From contig NZ_SBKP01000001.1 in assembly GCF_004122115.1 (NCBI RefSeq), positions 1-64,000 on the forward strand: a stretch of DNA of 64,000 nucleotides, given 5' to 3'. The first letter of the stretch is position 1; each line of letters opens with the position of its first letter. The position numbers and the translations under genes were made by a program. The notes beneath the pieces are model-generated. The model did not search any database. It saw only the letters and a program-made list of their open reading frames with translations, and was not told the origin of the DNA. This DNA comes from Sphingobium fluviale (GTDB lineage: Bacteria > Pseudomonadota > Alphaproteobacteria > Sphingomonadales > Sphingomonadaceae). This document shows positions 29,168 to 38,881 of this stretch, piece by piece.

Positions 29168-30264
29168 AGCGCCCAGCTATCTCACGCTATGCCATAGGCC
29201 TCACCCTACTGCTTGGTGCGACGAGCCTGACGCCGGTAGCGGTCCATGCCGAACAGGTCTGCGCCGCCGATCTCAACGGTAATGGCGATGCCGCCGATTC
29301 CGGGGAAACGGCAAGCTGCACCGAGATGCAGGGCGGCACCTGGCAATGCCCACTGCAACAGGTTGCATGCACCGTGACCGGCCCTGGAACCTATGCCTGT
29401 CCGTTGGGCGCGCAATATTCTTGCGAAGCGCCGGCCTCGGGCGGCGCGCCAACCTGCTCGCCCAATCTGTGCCAGGACACCGGCGCAGCGCCAATCGCCG
29501 AGGAGCCGCCGATTAATGATCCGGGCACGCCCCCGGACGGCGCGGTCGATGGACAAGGCAATTGCACCGCCAATATCGAGATATTCTCCGGGCGCGGCAT
29601 GCGCTGCCGGCCACCGGGGCTGCTCAACACCTTCAGCAATTGCTGCAAGGACAAGGGCAAGATCGTTAAAGACGGGATGGGCTCCTCGATTTCCTCGATC
29701 GGCACCAAGATCGCTGTCGCCAAGGGCGTGTTCACCGGCATGAGTGCCGCCTATGCCGCGTTCAAGGCGGGGGCGACCGCGGGTCAGGCGGCAAATGCCG
29801 GGGCCAGTGCAATGATCGCCGGGATCGATCCAACCTCGCTCGCGATCAGCCTTGCGATCAATTTCATGATCGAGGTTCTGCTGCAGGGCTGCGACCAGCA
29901 GGATATGGAAACCGGCATGCTGCGCGGCTCGGGCATGTGCCATGAGGTCGGCACCTATTGCGCCTCGAAGATCCTCGGCATCTGTATCCAGAAGGCCAGG
30001 GGCCATTGCTGCTTCAACACCAAGCTCGGGCGCATCATCCAGGAGCAGGGCCGCCCGCAGCTCAAATCGTTCAACGGGCTTGGTTGGGGCACGCCCAAGA
30101 AGCCCTACTGCCGCGGGTTCACGCCGGAAGAGTTCCAGGCGCTCGATTTCTCCAAAATGGACCTTTCCGAATATTATGCGGAGATCGAGGCCCGCACCCA
30201 GAGCCAAATCCACATCGACATGAAGGACAGGATCGATGCCTATATGCAGGCCGTCGGCAAGTAG
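29164..30264 (+). CDS. Second TraN-like Cys-rich conjugation protein
   Basis: A 366-residue exported protein. It has a signal peptide (cleavage near VAVHAEQ) and a Cys-rich N-terminus (QVCAADLNGNGDAADSGETASCTEMQGGTWQCPLQQVACTV). The C-terminal region matches the TraN C-terminus style (CCKDKGKIVKDG; ICIQKARGHCCFNTKLGRIIQEQGRPQL; GWGTPKKPYCRGFTPEEFQALDFSKMDLSEYY). The arrangement suggests that the functions of one long F TraN are split over two proteins, or that a paralogue is present. Coupled by ATGA to traN. Confidence 0.85.
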   Translation: MKRPAISRYAIGLTLLLGATSLTPVAVHAEQVCAADLNGNGDAADSGETASCTEMQGGTWQCPLQQVACTVTGPGTYACPLGAQYSCEAPASGGAPTCSPNLCQDTGAAPIAEEPPINDPGTPPDGAVDGQGNCTANIEIFSGRGMRCRPPGLLNTFSNCCKDKGKIVKDGMGSSISSIGTKIAVAKGVFTGMSAAYAAFKAGATAGQAANAGASAMIAGIDPTSLAISLAINFMIEVLLQGCDQQDMETGMLRGSGMCHEVGTYCASKILGICIQKARGHCCFNTKLGRIIQEQGRPQLKSFNGLGWGTPKKPYCRGFTPEEFQALDFSKMDLSEYYAEIEARTQSQIHIDMKDRIDAYMQAVGK

Positions 30265-31132
30265 CGCCGTGCGTGCTGGGCGCACACTGCTGATGCTTGG
30301 CATTGCGCTGGGGTGCGCCAATGCCGCTATCGCGCAGAACAGTGCTCCGCCGCCGCAAGCCGCCCCGCACACTTCTGCGAGGCAGCAGGGCGATGCCGCG
30401 ATGGAGCGGCTGAAGGACGCGGTTGCCCGGCAGAAGGCGGAAACGCCGACAGGCCCGACTGCCCTTCCGGATTTACCCGAGGCCGAGCGCCGCCGCGCTT
30501 TCGAGGGTTTGCGCAAGCATGCCCCCTCGCCCGCCATGGACGCGCGTGCGCGCGCCGCTCTCGAGGCCGGCAAGGACGCCTTTGCCGCCCAGCGCGAGGC
30601 AATGGGGAAGCGCTTGCGCGAAGCCCTCGGCCTCGAAGCCCCCGACATGGCCGCCGTTGCCAATCACGCCGCATCCAAAGTGGCCAACGACTGGGTGCCG
30701 GTGCTGTTCGTCTCCTCCTCTATGCCAGTGACGACGCTCCGCACCTATGCTGTGCAGCTCGAAAAGGCGGGCGGCGTCATGGCGTTTCGCGGGATGCCGG
30801 GCGGGCTCGCCAGGGTCGGGCCGATGGCGAAGCTCTCGGCTGAGGTGCTGCGGCTCGATCCCGGCTGCGAGGGTCCGGCCTGCGCCATGCGCAACGTCCA
30901 GCTCATCGTCGATCCACTGGTGTTCCGTCAGCACGGCGTGAATGCGGTTCCCGCACTCGCCATGATCCCGGGCGATCCCACCCAGCCCTATTGCGAGCGC
31001 GACGATGCAAGTCCTGTCGCAGTCCACGTCATCTACGGCGATGCCGCGCTCTCCGGTTTGCTCGACGAATATGCCCGACTGGGCGGCAAAGAGGAGGTCC
31101 GCGATGCTCAAGCTCGCCTGGAAGGCCGCTAG
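30236..31132 (+). CDS. trbC: TrbC, pilin assembly protein
   Basis: A 298-residue periplasmic protein with a signal peptide (about 1-34) and a charged coiled region. The TrbC_Ftype core is VPVLFVSSSMPVTTLRTYAVQLEKAGGVMAFRGMPGGLARVGPM... VDPLVFRQHGVNAVPALAMI. F TrbC works with TraW in pilus assembly. It overlaps the upstream gene by 29 bases. Confidence 0.92.
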   Translation: MPICRPSASSAVRAGRTLLMLGIALGCANAAIAQNSAPPPQAAPHTSARQQGDAAMERLKDAVARQKAETPTGPTALPDLPEAERRRAFEGLRKHAPSPAMDARARAALEAGKDAFAAQREAMGKRLREALGLEAPDMAAVANHAASKVANDWVPVLFVSSSMPVTTLRTYAVQLEKAGGVMAFRGMPGGLARVGPMAKLSAEVLRLDPGCEGPACAMRNVQLIVDPLVFRQHGVNAVPALAMIPGDPTQPYCERDDASPVAVHVIYGDAALSGLLDEYARLGGKEEVRDAQARLEGR

Positions 31133-31700
31133 AGCGGCTTGGCCCGAGATCTGGCTGCTGCCCCTGCGCGCTGCGGTCGCACTCGGAAGTTCGGGACTCG
31201 GACAGCCGGTCCGCCCGGCGCAGCTGTGGAAAGCCTATGCCATCGTTCTACCCATCGGCCTCGCGACGCTCTGGGCGATCCCGCAGCTGACCTGGGTGAT
31301 GAGCCCTTCGATCGATGCGGTGGCGGTGCGCGCCGGTTCAGGCCCGATCCGCAAGGGCGACTATGTCATGTTCGAGCTGTCGCATCCGCTTGCCGGACCA
31401 AGGCCCGTCAACGTCACCAAACAGGCACTGTGCATGCCGGGCGAGCGCATTGCCCTGATCGAGAAGCCTTCGAACACACCTGGAGTCTGGGACGGCTGGT
31501 ATTACTGCAACGAGCAGCTGCTCAATGTGTCGAAGCCGATGGGGCGTAACGGCATGACGCTCGATCACTGGCAGCCGAAGCTCGGAACGATCCCTCAAGG
31601 CTTCATATTCGTCGGCTCACACCATCCCGACGGGTTCGACAGCCGCTACTACGGCCCGGTGGCACTTCCTCGGCTCAAGCGCATGGAGAAGGTGCTGTGA
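31104..31700 (+). CDS. traF: TraF/TrhF-type S26 signal peptidase
   Basis: A 198-residue inner-membrane protease thought to process or cyclise conjugative pilins. It has a membrane anchor (about 43-65), a candidate nucleophile Ser in MSPSIDAVAV, KGDYVMFELSHP, and the candidate Lys in VNVTKQALCMPGERI. A C-terminal block GFIFVGSHHPDGFDSRYYGPV is typical of S26 TraF. The ATG at 31104 follows GAGGAGG. Not the thioredoxin-like F TraF that comes next. Confidence 0.85.
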   Translation: MLKLAWKAARAAWPEIWLLPLRAAVALGSSGLGQPVRPAQLWKAYAIVLPIGLATLWAIPQLTWVMSPSIDAVAVRAGSGPIRKGDYVMFELSHPLAGPRPVNVTKQALCMPGERIALIEKPSNTPGVWDGWYYCNEQLLNVSKPMGRNGMTLDHWQPKLGTIPQGFIFVGSHHPDGFDSRYYGPVALPRLKRMEKVL

Positions 31701-32617
31701 CGCGGTTCTCGCTCCCCCGCGCGGTCGCCATGGGCTTGCTGCTGGTCCTGGCCATACCGGTGCCAGTCAGCGCGCAAGCAAGCCCCGCGACGTCGAGCAC
31801 GATCAAGCAGGGCTACTGGTGGTACGCGCCGCCGCCGAAGGCGGAAGAGCCAAGGGAGCCCGATCCAGAGGCGCTGGTCCGGCCCGTCATCCCGCCGATG
31901 GCCGAACTCGCGAGCTGGACCCCGCCCAAAATTCGCAAGCTGATCGAGCAGCAGCGCGACTATGCCGCGACCGTGCTCACCGTCGATGCAGTCTCGGACT
32001 TCTGGCGGCTTCAGGATTTTGCGAGGCGGAAGGCGCGTGCGTTCGCGGGGGTCACCCAGATCGCCATGCTCCAGCATCCCGAACTCAATTCCAAATCGGC
32101 CAATCCGATGGTCGGCGATGCCCGGTCCGAGCTCACCGCGTACAAGGACGATGTCCGCCGCCGCTATCTGCGCGCCCATGCAGGCGAGTTCGCGCTGGTC
32201 ATGTTCTCGCGTTCGACCTGCGGCTATTGCCGGGTGCAGTGGCCGATCGTCCAGCGTTTCCAGGATGAAATGGGCTGGCAGGTGACGCTGATGGACATCG
32301 ATCGGCGGCCCGAACTGGGGCAGCGCTTCGGCGTCGAGGTGACACCGACCACCATGATCATCCGGCGAAACAGCCAGCAGCGCATGGTGATCGCCGCCGG
32401 CATCGAGGCCTATCCCAACCTGACCCAGATGGCCTATCAGGCGGTGAAATTGCTTACTGGCGACATCCGCCCCGAACAGTTCATGACCGGCGCGGGCGAA
32501 GAAGACGGGTTCTTCGATGCGCTCGCCAATGGCCCGGTCTCGGCCAGCGACCCGCGCTCCCGCGCGAGCGACATGCTCGGCGGGGATCTCGTCGATCTGC
32601 CCGCAGGGCCGAAATGA
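31697..32617 (+). CDS. traF: TraF, thioredoxin-like conjugation protein
   Basis: A 306-residue periplasmic TraF of the F type. The signal peptide ends near VSAQA, followed by the KQGYWWYAPPP block characteristic of the family and a thioredoxin fold with Cys175-Gly-Tyr-Cys178 and cis-Pro loop VTPTTMII. Many F-plasmid TraF proteins lack the CxxC, so this copy is probably redox-active. It supports folding of the Cys-rich TraU/TraN proteins. ATGA overlaps on both sides. Confidence 0.92.
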   Translation: MTRFSLPRAVAMGLLLVLAIPVPVSAQASPATSSTIKQGYWWYAPPPKAEEPREPDPEALVRPVIPPMAELASWTPPKIRKLIEQQRDYAATVLTVDAVSDFWRLQDFARRKARAFAGVTQIAMLQHPELNSKSANPMVGDARSELTAYKDDVRRRYLRAHAGEFALVMFSRSTCGYCRVQWPIVQRFQDEMGWQVTLMDIDRRPELGQRFGVEVTPTTMIIRRNSQQRMVIAAGIEAYPNLTQMAYQAVKLLTGDIRPEQFMTGAGEEDGFFDALANGPVSASDPRSRASDMLGGDLVDLPAGPK

Positions 32618-33213
32618 TGCGCTGGTCGAGCTATCTCGCACTTGCCGCACTGGCCTGCGCCGTGGCTGCTCCCAGCGGCTCGGCTCTGGCGCGACCGGTC
32701 ACGCGCGAGGAAGCGATGCGTGCGGCCATCCATCCGGTCGCGAGCCTCGCCGATATGAACGCCTGGCTGGCCCGTGCGCCTGTCACCCGTGATTTTCCGC
32801 CCGATTTTGTCGCGGCTCTGCGCGGGCAGGCTCCCGCCTTCCTCATCGAGATGAGTACGGCACCAGGCTGTGTCCCTTGCGCGGATATGTGGAACAAGCT
32901 CGGCCCACTGCGTCGCCAATATGGCTGGCAGGTCCGAACCATCGGCAGCGAGGAGGCGATGATCCGTTCTGGCAGGCTCGCCCTGCCCTGGGTCGGGCAT
33001 CCGGTCGCTTGGGTACGACCGGTGGGCGATCCGAACCGAATTATACCGATCGCGATCGGTACCGATCATGCGCCCAACCTCGCGCGCAACATCTACCTCG
33101 CGGCCAAGATGCTGACCGGCGTTCGCGCCGATGTCGGCGTGCGCGCTCTGTCCAAGTTCACCGGGATCGTCGGCATGACGCCACGCCCGGCACCCAGAAC
33201 CGGAAGGAATTGA
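32614..33213 (+). CDS. TrbB-like thioredoxin-fold protein
   Basis: A 199-residue exported protein with a signal peptide (about 1-27) and thioredoxin-like core with Cys86-Val-Pro-Cys89 (APGCVPCADMWNKLGPLRRQYGW). Its place between TraF and TraH matches F trbB, a periplasmic disulfide isomerase. It is the third CxxC oxidoreductase of the operon. Sequence similarity to TrbB itself is not certain. Confidence 0.8.
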   Translation: MMRWSSYLALAALACAVAAPSGSALARPVTREEAMRAAIHPVASLADMNAWLARAPVTRDFPPDFVAALRGQAPAFLIEMSTAPGCVPCADMWNKLGPLRRQYGWQVRTIGSEEAMIRSGRLALPWVGHPVAWVRPVGDPNRIIPIAIGTDHAPNLARNIYLAAKMLTGVRADVGVRALSKFTGIVGMTPRPAPRTGRN

Positions 33214-33265
33214 TCATGGCAGGCCAGTTCCTTCCCCACCACTATCACATGCAAGGAAGCCCGCC

Positions 33266-34687
33266 ATGGCCAAGCCCCTCTCCCGTCTGAGCATCTCCGC
33301 GCTCGCCCTTCTCGCAGCCTGCGGAACGACCGTTCCCGCCCATGCCCAGAGCTGGGCGGAAAGCTGGTTCGACAATGTCACCTACACCTCGCCCGGCAGC
33401 TTCGAGGACCAGACCCGCGGCTATGTCACCGCAGGCGGCATGTCGGGGCGGATCGACGTCCACAACGACTATCTGATGAGCCTGACGCTGCCCAAGGTGA
33501 AGGCGGGCTGCGGCGGCATCGACATGTTCCTGGGCGGCATGTCGTTCCTCGACCCCGACTATCTCGTCCAGAAGCTCGAGAGCATCCTCCAGGCCGCGCC
33601 CGCCGTCGCCTTCCAGTATCTTCTCGAAACATTGGACGAGAAGATGGGTAACATCATCTCGAAGATGGAAGCGGCAACCAATTTCCTGAACTCGATCCAG
33701 GTCAACGACTGCCGGCTCGCCAACCGGATGGTCCAGATCGCCAAGGGCGACGACAATATGTCGGGGATCATCGAGGAAATGACCGGCTACAAGTCGGTCA
33801 AGGAAGGCTTCGCCAAGAGCTACCAGCAGAGCCGCGAGAAGATCCAGGCGAACCGCAACAGTCCCACCGAGGATCTGAAAGACGCGCTCGCCAACTGCCC
33901 TGCCGAAGTGACCGACATCTTCCGTACCGGCTCGCTCCTCGCCCATGCCGCGACCCGCGTCGGCGCGGGCGATTGGGCGAGCGTGATGCGCGCCCGGGTC
34001 GGCGACGTCTACATGCGCTGGGATCCGGCCGACAAGGTGCCGCTGTTCTCAGCAATTCCTGCCTGCCCGCGCCAGGATACCGAGAGCCCAGACGATTTCC
34101 TCACCGGCAAGGTCCAGCGCCGCGCGCTCAACATCCCCGCGACCGCGGCCGACTGCACCACCGATACCGGCAAGGGCGCGCTCGAACTGGCGCGCATCCG
34201 GATGCAGGCGATCACAGTCAAGATCCGCACGCGCAGCGCGCTGACTGTCGAGGAACGCCAGTTCGTCGCCAATGTCCGCACGCTCCCCGTCTATCGCATG
34301 CTCGAATGGGGCGTGCGCCAGGGCGTCCCGGATTCGGTGATCGCCGACACCGACGAGCTGGTGGCGCTGACTCTCGCCTACCAGATGCTCAACGATCTCA
34401 CCCGCTCCATCGACTTCGCCATCGGCAATGCCGAACGCGGTGCCAGCGCGGCGGGCGCGGCCGACGATGCCAACGCCAATGTCTGCCAGACGCGCATCCT
34501 CACCAAAGGCATCGAGCAACTGCGCGAACTGCGCGAAGAGGTGCTGCGCCAGCGCGCGCAAATGCGCCAGAGCTATATGGCCGCGCTCAATGCCGCCAAT
34601 CTCTCGGCGAACTATGCTGGTCTAATCCGCCAGCGCGACCGCGACGCGCGCGATGCCAGCGCGGCCGCCGCTACTCCCAACCGCTGA
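33266..34687 (+). CDS. traH: TraH, pilus assembly protein
   Basis: A 473-residue periplasmic/outer-membrane protein. The signal peptide ends near AHAQS. Then come SFEDQTRGYVTAGGMSGRI, the TraH block PKVKAGCGGIDMFLGGMSFLDPDYLV, and a C-terminal coiled coil (about 405-450). Length matches F TraH (458). Forms part of the F-specific mating-pair complex with TraF, TraU, TraW and TrbC. Confidence 0.94.
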   Translation: MAKPLSRLSISALALLAACGTTVPAHAQSWAESWFDNVTYTSPGSFEDQTRGYVTAGGMSGRIDVHNDYLMSLTLPKVKAGCGGIDMFLGGMSFLDPDYLVQKLESILQAAPAVAFQYLLETLDEKMGNIISKMEAATNFLNSIQVNDCRLANRMVQIAKGDDNMSGIIEEMTGYKSVKEGFAKSYQQSREKIQANRNSPTEDLKDALANCPAEVTDIFRTGSLLAHAATRVGAGDWASVMRARVGDVYMRWDPADKVPLFSAIPACPRQDTESPDDFLTGKVQRRALNIPATAADCTTDTGKGALELARIRMQAITVKIRTRSALTVEERQFVANVRTLPVYRMLEWGVRQGVPDSVIADTDELVALTLAYQMLNDLTRSIDFAIGNAERGASAAGAADDANANVCQTRILTKGIEQLRELREEVLRQRAQMRQSYMAALNAANLSANYAGLIRQRDRDARDASAAAATPNR

Positions 34688-34712
34688 CGCCGCAACCCCA
34701 GGAACTCATACC

Positions 34713-37700
34713 ATGCGCCTCGCCATTCGCGCCCTCGCCGCTCTGCTGCTCGGCCTCATCGCCACGCCCGCGCTGGCGGTCGATACCAGCTTCTATACCT
34801 ATGATGGGTTCGCCGAAACGGTTGACGCTTTCCGCCTCGTCTCGATGATCTTCGCCGATCCGCGCTACGAGACGCTTGTGATGATCATCGCGGTGGTCGG
34901 GATTGCGCTTGGCGCGGTCATCGCCAGCGTCCGCGGCCAGGGCATGGGACTTGTCGCGTTTGGCTTCCAGATCTTCGTCGGCGTCGGCCTGTTCGTCGGG
35001 CTCGTCGCCACCACGGGCACGGTCCATGTCTACGACAAGGTCAGGAACGCCTATCAGCCGGTCGGCGATGTGCCCAATCTTCTGGTCCTGGTCGCAGGCG
35101 TCACCAATCTCATGGAGCGCTCGCTCGCCGAGACGATCGACGACAACACGCTCGACCCCAATGCCAAGCTCGAGTTCGGTGCGGGCGGGCACAGCTTCGA
35201 CCTGTTCTTGAACGCGGTCAGTCCTCGCGGGCCCATGACCGACTCTTTCCTCGACGCGACGATCAAGGACTATGTCCGGCAGTGCTATCCTGTTGCGCGC
35301 GTCTCGCCTGCCTACGGCGTCGACGACGACCAGCTGTTCCGCACGACCACCGACCTCCCCGCCTCCTTTGCCGCGATGGCCGGTCCCGCAACCTTCAGCA
35401 CGGTCTATACCGCCGCCGACAAGGGCGGGACCACGATGAGCTGCCAGGAGGCCTGGGACAATATCCAGGCGCGCCTTGCCGATCCGACGCTGTTCGAGGG
35501 CTACACGGCGCAGGTTTGCCAGCGCACCGGCTACGACATCGGTGATGCCGCGCAGCTCGCGCGCTGCCGCTCGCGGCTCGGGGACATGGGCCAGATGATG
35601 TTGGGGACACCGCTTTCGCTGCAGGCGTTCATGACCGACATATTGCTGGGCAACACCGTCGGCGACGTGCTGTTCGAGGACAGCCCTGCTTCGGCCGCAC
35701 GGGTCATGGCCAATCGCGCGATCGTCTCGAACGGGCTTGCCACCATGTCGGTCGCCAACGAATGGATGCCGACGATCCGGGCCACCGTGTTCGGGATCAT
35801 GCTGTTCATGGTGCCGATCGCGCTGCTGTTCATCCTCACACCCATCAATCTGCGTGTCGCAAGTTTTGCCCTGGGGCTGTTCGTCTTCGTCGCGCTCTGG
35901 GGCGTGATCGATGCCGGCATCTACCAGCTGACGCTCGGCCGGGCGATGGACGTGCTCGCCGAGATGCGATCGAACGCGGTTGCCACTAATGCCTGGATGC
36001 TCGCGCCCTCGGCTTCGATGAAGGCGCTGGCGATCTTCGGCACCTTCCGCACCGCCGCGGCAGGACTCGCCGGCGCTTTCGTGTTCACCGTGTTTCGCTT
36101 CTCGGGCAATGTCTTTTCGAGCTTCACCGGCAGCGCCTTGCAGGCTCAGGGGCTCGGCAGTGCCGCTGCCGCGCCGCTGGCCACGCGCGAGGGCTATGCC
36201 TCCGCCCTCGAAACCCAGGCCTCGGCGGCCGGCACCATGGCTAGGCGGGGCGCGGCCTCGAGCTTCGGCGACTTCGGCGAGCGGTCTTCGTTCGGTGCCA
36301 ACCGCTCCTTCGGCGCGGCGGGAGCCGTGCTCGGTGAGCAGGGCAGCGGTGTGCCGGGCGTGCCCGCTTTCGGCATAGGCGGGATCGATGCCGCGCGCGA
36401 GCTGGGCGGGCTCTCCCCTGCCCTCAATGGCCGTGATTTGAGCGATCCGGCGGTCGCGCGCGCGGTGCGCGCCAATGCCACGACCTCCGCGATCCACAAT
36501 TTTGCCGAAAAGGACGCGCTGCGCGGCCTCGGCACCAGCTACTTCGGCGCGGGGCAAGCGGGCGAGAAGGCCTTTGCCGCCTTCGCACAGAACATGGTGC
36601 AGTGGAAGGCGTTCGGCGACGAACGCGCTTATGCGATGATGTTCCAGGGAGCGAGCCGTCACTTCGAGCGCGGCGGCTACTCCAAGGCGGATGCGGAATT
36701 GAAGGCTTCGGGCGTGATTGGCGAGGCGGGCGCCGATCCGACGTTCGCCAAGCTCATCGCCAACAGCTACGACCAGGAGCAGATGCTGAAGAACGACCTG
36801 ACCGGCGCGCAGATCCAGGTCGGCGCGATGGAAGGCCGCCGCGATTATGCCGGCGACCGCGTCGCCGAGACCGAACGCCGCAATGTCGCGACCGAACAGG
36901 CCTGGCGCACCGGCGGCAATCAGGGGCAGCGCAGTGCTGCATCGATGCTCGGGCTCTCGCTCGACGAGACCAGCCGGCGCATCTCGTTCATCAACGCATT
37001 GTCCGGTGAGGCGCGTTCCTCCGCGATCACCCAGCTTGGCCGCGCGACAGGGCGCAATGCCGCCCAGGTCATGCGCGCGCTCGAAACCTACAATGCCGCC
37101 GTCCAGGTGGGCACCGCCGACGGCGCCACCGCAGAAGCGGCACGTGAAGGCACCAGTGTCTATGGACGCACTCGCGAGGCGGCAGGTTATGATTTTGCCG
37201 AACGCTCGGGCAAGCTCGATGCCCAGCGCGAAGTGGGTACGAGCGGCACCCGCAGCGCTGCCCGCATCGGCGAGCAGCGGCGTCAGTCGGATAATTTCGG
37301 CTATGCCGAGGGTGCTGCGGCCGCAGGCGTGTCGGTGCGCGAGGCGGCCCGGCTCGACAGCTTCATCCAGGCACTCAGCCGCACTGCCGGGAATCAGGTC
37401 GATATGGCCGAAGGCGGCGCCGGCGGGATCGCCGACCGCGCGCGCAACGAGCGGCTCACCCGCATCGTCGACAACGAACGCCTTACGAGGATGCAGGGGC
37501 TGCTGCGCGAGCATGGCATCAATATGAGCAAGCGCCAGATCGCCATGGATCAGAACGGCGACTTCAACCTCAACCTGACGCCCGAGTCCGCCGCCCAGAT
37601 GTGGCGCGGCGGGCTCATCAACGAAAGTCAGCTCGGTGCCGTGGCAAACGGCGGTTCGGCCCGGTTCAGCTTCGCGCACAATGATCTGCTGGTCTCGAGC

Positions 37701-38453
37701 AGCACCAATTCCCAACGCTCGGCACGCAACGATACCAGCACGCGGTTCGAGGCCGGCAAGCAGGCCGGGCCGGATACGGTCGAGCATTTCCTCGGTGGCG
37801 GCGAGGAAGGCAAGGCCGCCATGGCCAACTGGCTGCGCGGCGGGTTCGAGATGGACCGGCAAGGGAACTGGCGGCTCAAGCCGCAGGTTGCCGACACGCT
37901 CCAGCGCGACGTTCAGGCGATCATGGCGCAGACTGGATGGACGCGGAATATTGAAAGGTCGGCACAGGATCAGACATCCATGGGCACAGATGTCGGTGCC
38001 TCAATATCCGCATCCGCCAATCGTACTGGTCCGACCAAGGCTGGAGATCGAGGCCGTCAGTCTTCAGGCAGTTCGGTTGCAGGCGGCGCTTCCGCCAACC
38101 TGGGTTTCGAAAGTTCTGATCGCGGATCGACGTCCGAAAGCGCGAATGCCAATATCGATATTGTGAACTACGATGTGCGAGGAGCCATCGCCGCTGCCGA
38201 GCGGGCCGCAGCGCGCGCAGACAGTCCGGCCGACACGTTCTCGAGTGAACTGAGCCGACAAGTACTTGGTCCTAACGGCCTACGTAATCGCTACCTTGAG
38301 CAGGCAGATTCCGGGCGCGGTACCGCCGACATCACTGGTCCGCTCACCTCAATCGAGCAATCGTCCGTCCTACAGCGGGGAACCTTCTCGACCGACCTCG
38401 ATCACAGTCCACAGGACGGAGATCCGAGCTTCAAGGGACGTCGCGACAAGTGA
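34713..38453 (+). CDS. traG: TraG, mating pair stabilisation/entry exclusion-type protein
   Basis: A 1246-residue protein. The signal or first membrane segment is followed by TraG_N features (VDTSFYTYDGFAETVDAFRLVSMIF...), hydrophobic segments at about 50-110 and 345-470, then a long Ala/Gly-rich periplasmic or exported C-terminus with few aromatics. F TraG is 938 residues; the extra length is in the low-complexity tail. It is needed for pilus formation (N-part) and mating-pair stability (C-part). Last gene of the rightward operon. The start at 34713 follows AGGAAC. Confidence 0.9.
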   Translation: MRLAIRALAALLLGLIATPALAVDTSFYTYDGFAETVDAFRLVSMIFADPRYETLVMIIAVVGIALGAVIASVRGQGMGLVAFGFQIFVGVGLFVGLVATTGTVHVYDKVRNAYQPVGDVPNLLVLVAGVTNLMERSLAETIDDNTLDPNAKLEFGAGGHSFDLFLNAVSPRGPMTDSFLDATIKDYVRQCYPVARVSPAYGVDDDQLFRTTTDLPASFAAMAGPATFSTVYTAADKGGTTMSCQEAWDNIQARLADPTLFEGYTAQVCQRTGYDIGDAAQLARCRSRLGDMGQMMLGTPLSLQAFMTDILLGNTVGDVLFEDSPASAARVMANRAIVSNGLATMSVANEWMPTIRATVFGIMLFMVPIALLFILTPINLRVASFALGLFVFVALWGVIDAGIYQLTLGRAMDVLAEMRSNAVATNAWMLAPSASMKALAIFGTFRTAAAGLAGAFVFTVFRFSGNVFSSFTGSALQAQGLGSAAAAPLATREGYASALETQASAAGTMARRGAASSFGDFGERSSFGANRSFGAAGAVLGEQGSGVPGVPAFGIGGIDAARELGGLSPALNGRDLSDPAVARAVRANATTSAIHNFAEKDALRGLGTSYFGAGQAGEKAFAAFAQNMVQWKAFGDERAYAMMFQGASRHFERGGYSKADAELKASGVIGEAGADPTFAKLIANSYDQEQMLKNDLTGAQIQVGAMEGRRDYAGDRVAETERRNVATEQAWRTGGNQGQRSAASMLGLSLDETSRRISFINALSGEARSSAITQLGRATGRNAAQVMRALETYNAAVQVGTADGATAEAAREGTSVYGRTREAAGYDFAERSGKLDAQREVGTSGTRSAARIGEQRRQSDNFGYAEGAAAAGVSVREAARLDSFIQALSRTAGNQVDMAEGGAGGIADRARNERLTRIVDNERLTRMQGLLREHGINMSKRQIAMDQNGDFNLNLTPESAAQMWRGGLINESQLGAVANGGSARFSFAHNDLLVSSSTNSQRSARNDTSTRFEAGKQAGPDTVEHFLGGGEEGKAAMANWLRGGFEMDRQGNWRLKPQVADTLQRDVQAIMAQTGWTRNIERSAQDQTSMGTDVGASISASANRTGPTKAGDRGRQSSGSSVAGGASANLGFESSDRGSTSESANANIDIVNYDVRGAIAAAERAAARADSPADTFSSELSRQVLGPNGLRNRYLEQADSGRGTADITGPLTSIEQSSVLQRGTFSTDLDHSPQDGDPSFKGRRDK

Positions 38454-38458
38454 TGCCT

Positions 38459-38881
38459 TCAGCGACGCGACCGGAAATGCCGTCGGTGTAGCGCACCGGA
38501 CCGCGGATCGAGCGGATCGGAATATGGATCCCGCATGCCGCCGACTGAGCGCTTGGGGAACATCTGCTCGTGGGTCGGCTCGACGAATTCCCAGTCACTC
38601 CAAGCGAACCATTCTCGCGCATAACCGAGACCCAGCACCATCAGCGCCAGCGGCGGGAAAAAGGCGATGTTGAGGAAACCGGCCAATGCGCCGGTGTAGA
38701 ATTCTTCCAGCAACACAACCTTCACTGATGCCGCCATGCCGAGCCAATAGATCACGATCGCCGCCCACCAGAGTTTTGCATACCAGGGGCGCCACAGCCA
38801 ATCGGACGCATGCGGGCGCTCAACCACACTGGTGGTGGTCGCCGCATCCGCATTCTCGTCTGACTCGACTGCCCGGGCCAT
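38459..38881 (-). CDS. Small membrane protein convergent to traG
   Basis: A 140-residue protein with two hydrophobic segments (about 35-56, KLWWAAIVIYWLGMAASVKVVL, and 63-83, GALAGFLNIAFFPPLALMVLG) and a polar tail with SDWEFVEPTHEQMFPKRSVGGMRDPYSDPLDPRSG. No family recognised. GGAAAGG precedes the ATG at 38881. Longer in-frame starts exist at 38971 and 39067, and the former is also reasonable. Its stop is 6 bases after the traG stop, tail to tail. Confidence 0.65.
   Translation of the reverse strand: MARAVESDENADAATTTSVVERPHASDWLWRPWYAKLWWAAIVIYWLGMAASVKVVLLEEFYTGALAGFLNIAFFPPLALMVLGLGYAREWFAWSDWEFVEPTHEQMFPKRSVGGMRDPYSDPLDPRSGALHRRHFRSRR

Noticed and set aside
34671-37862. Very long leftward open frame opposite traG
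   Set aside because: It is antisense to a well-supported TraG and has low-complexity, GC-driven composition with no domain. It is a shadow of third-position GC bias.
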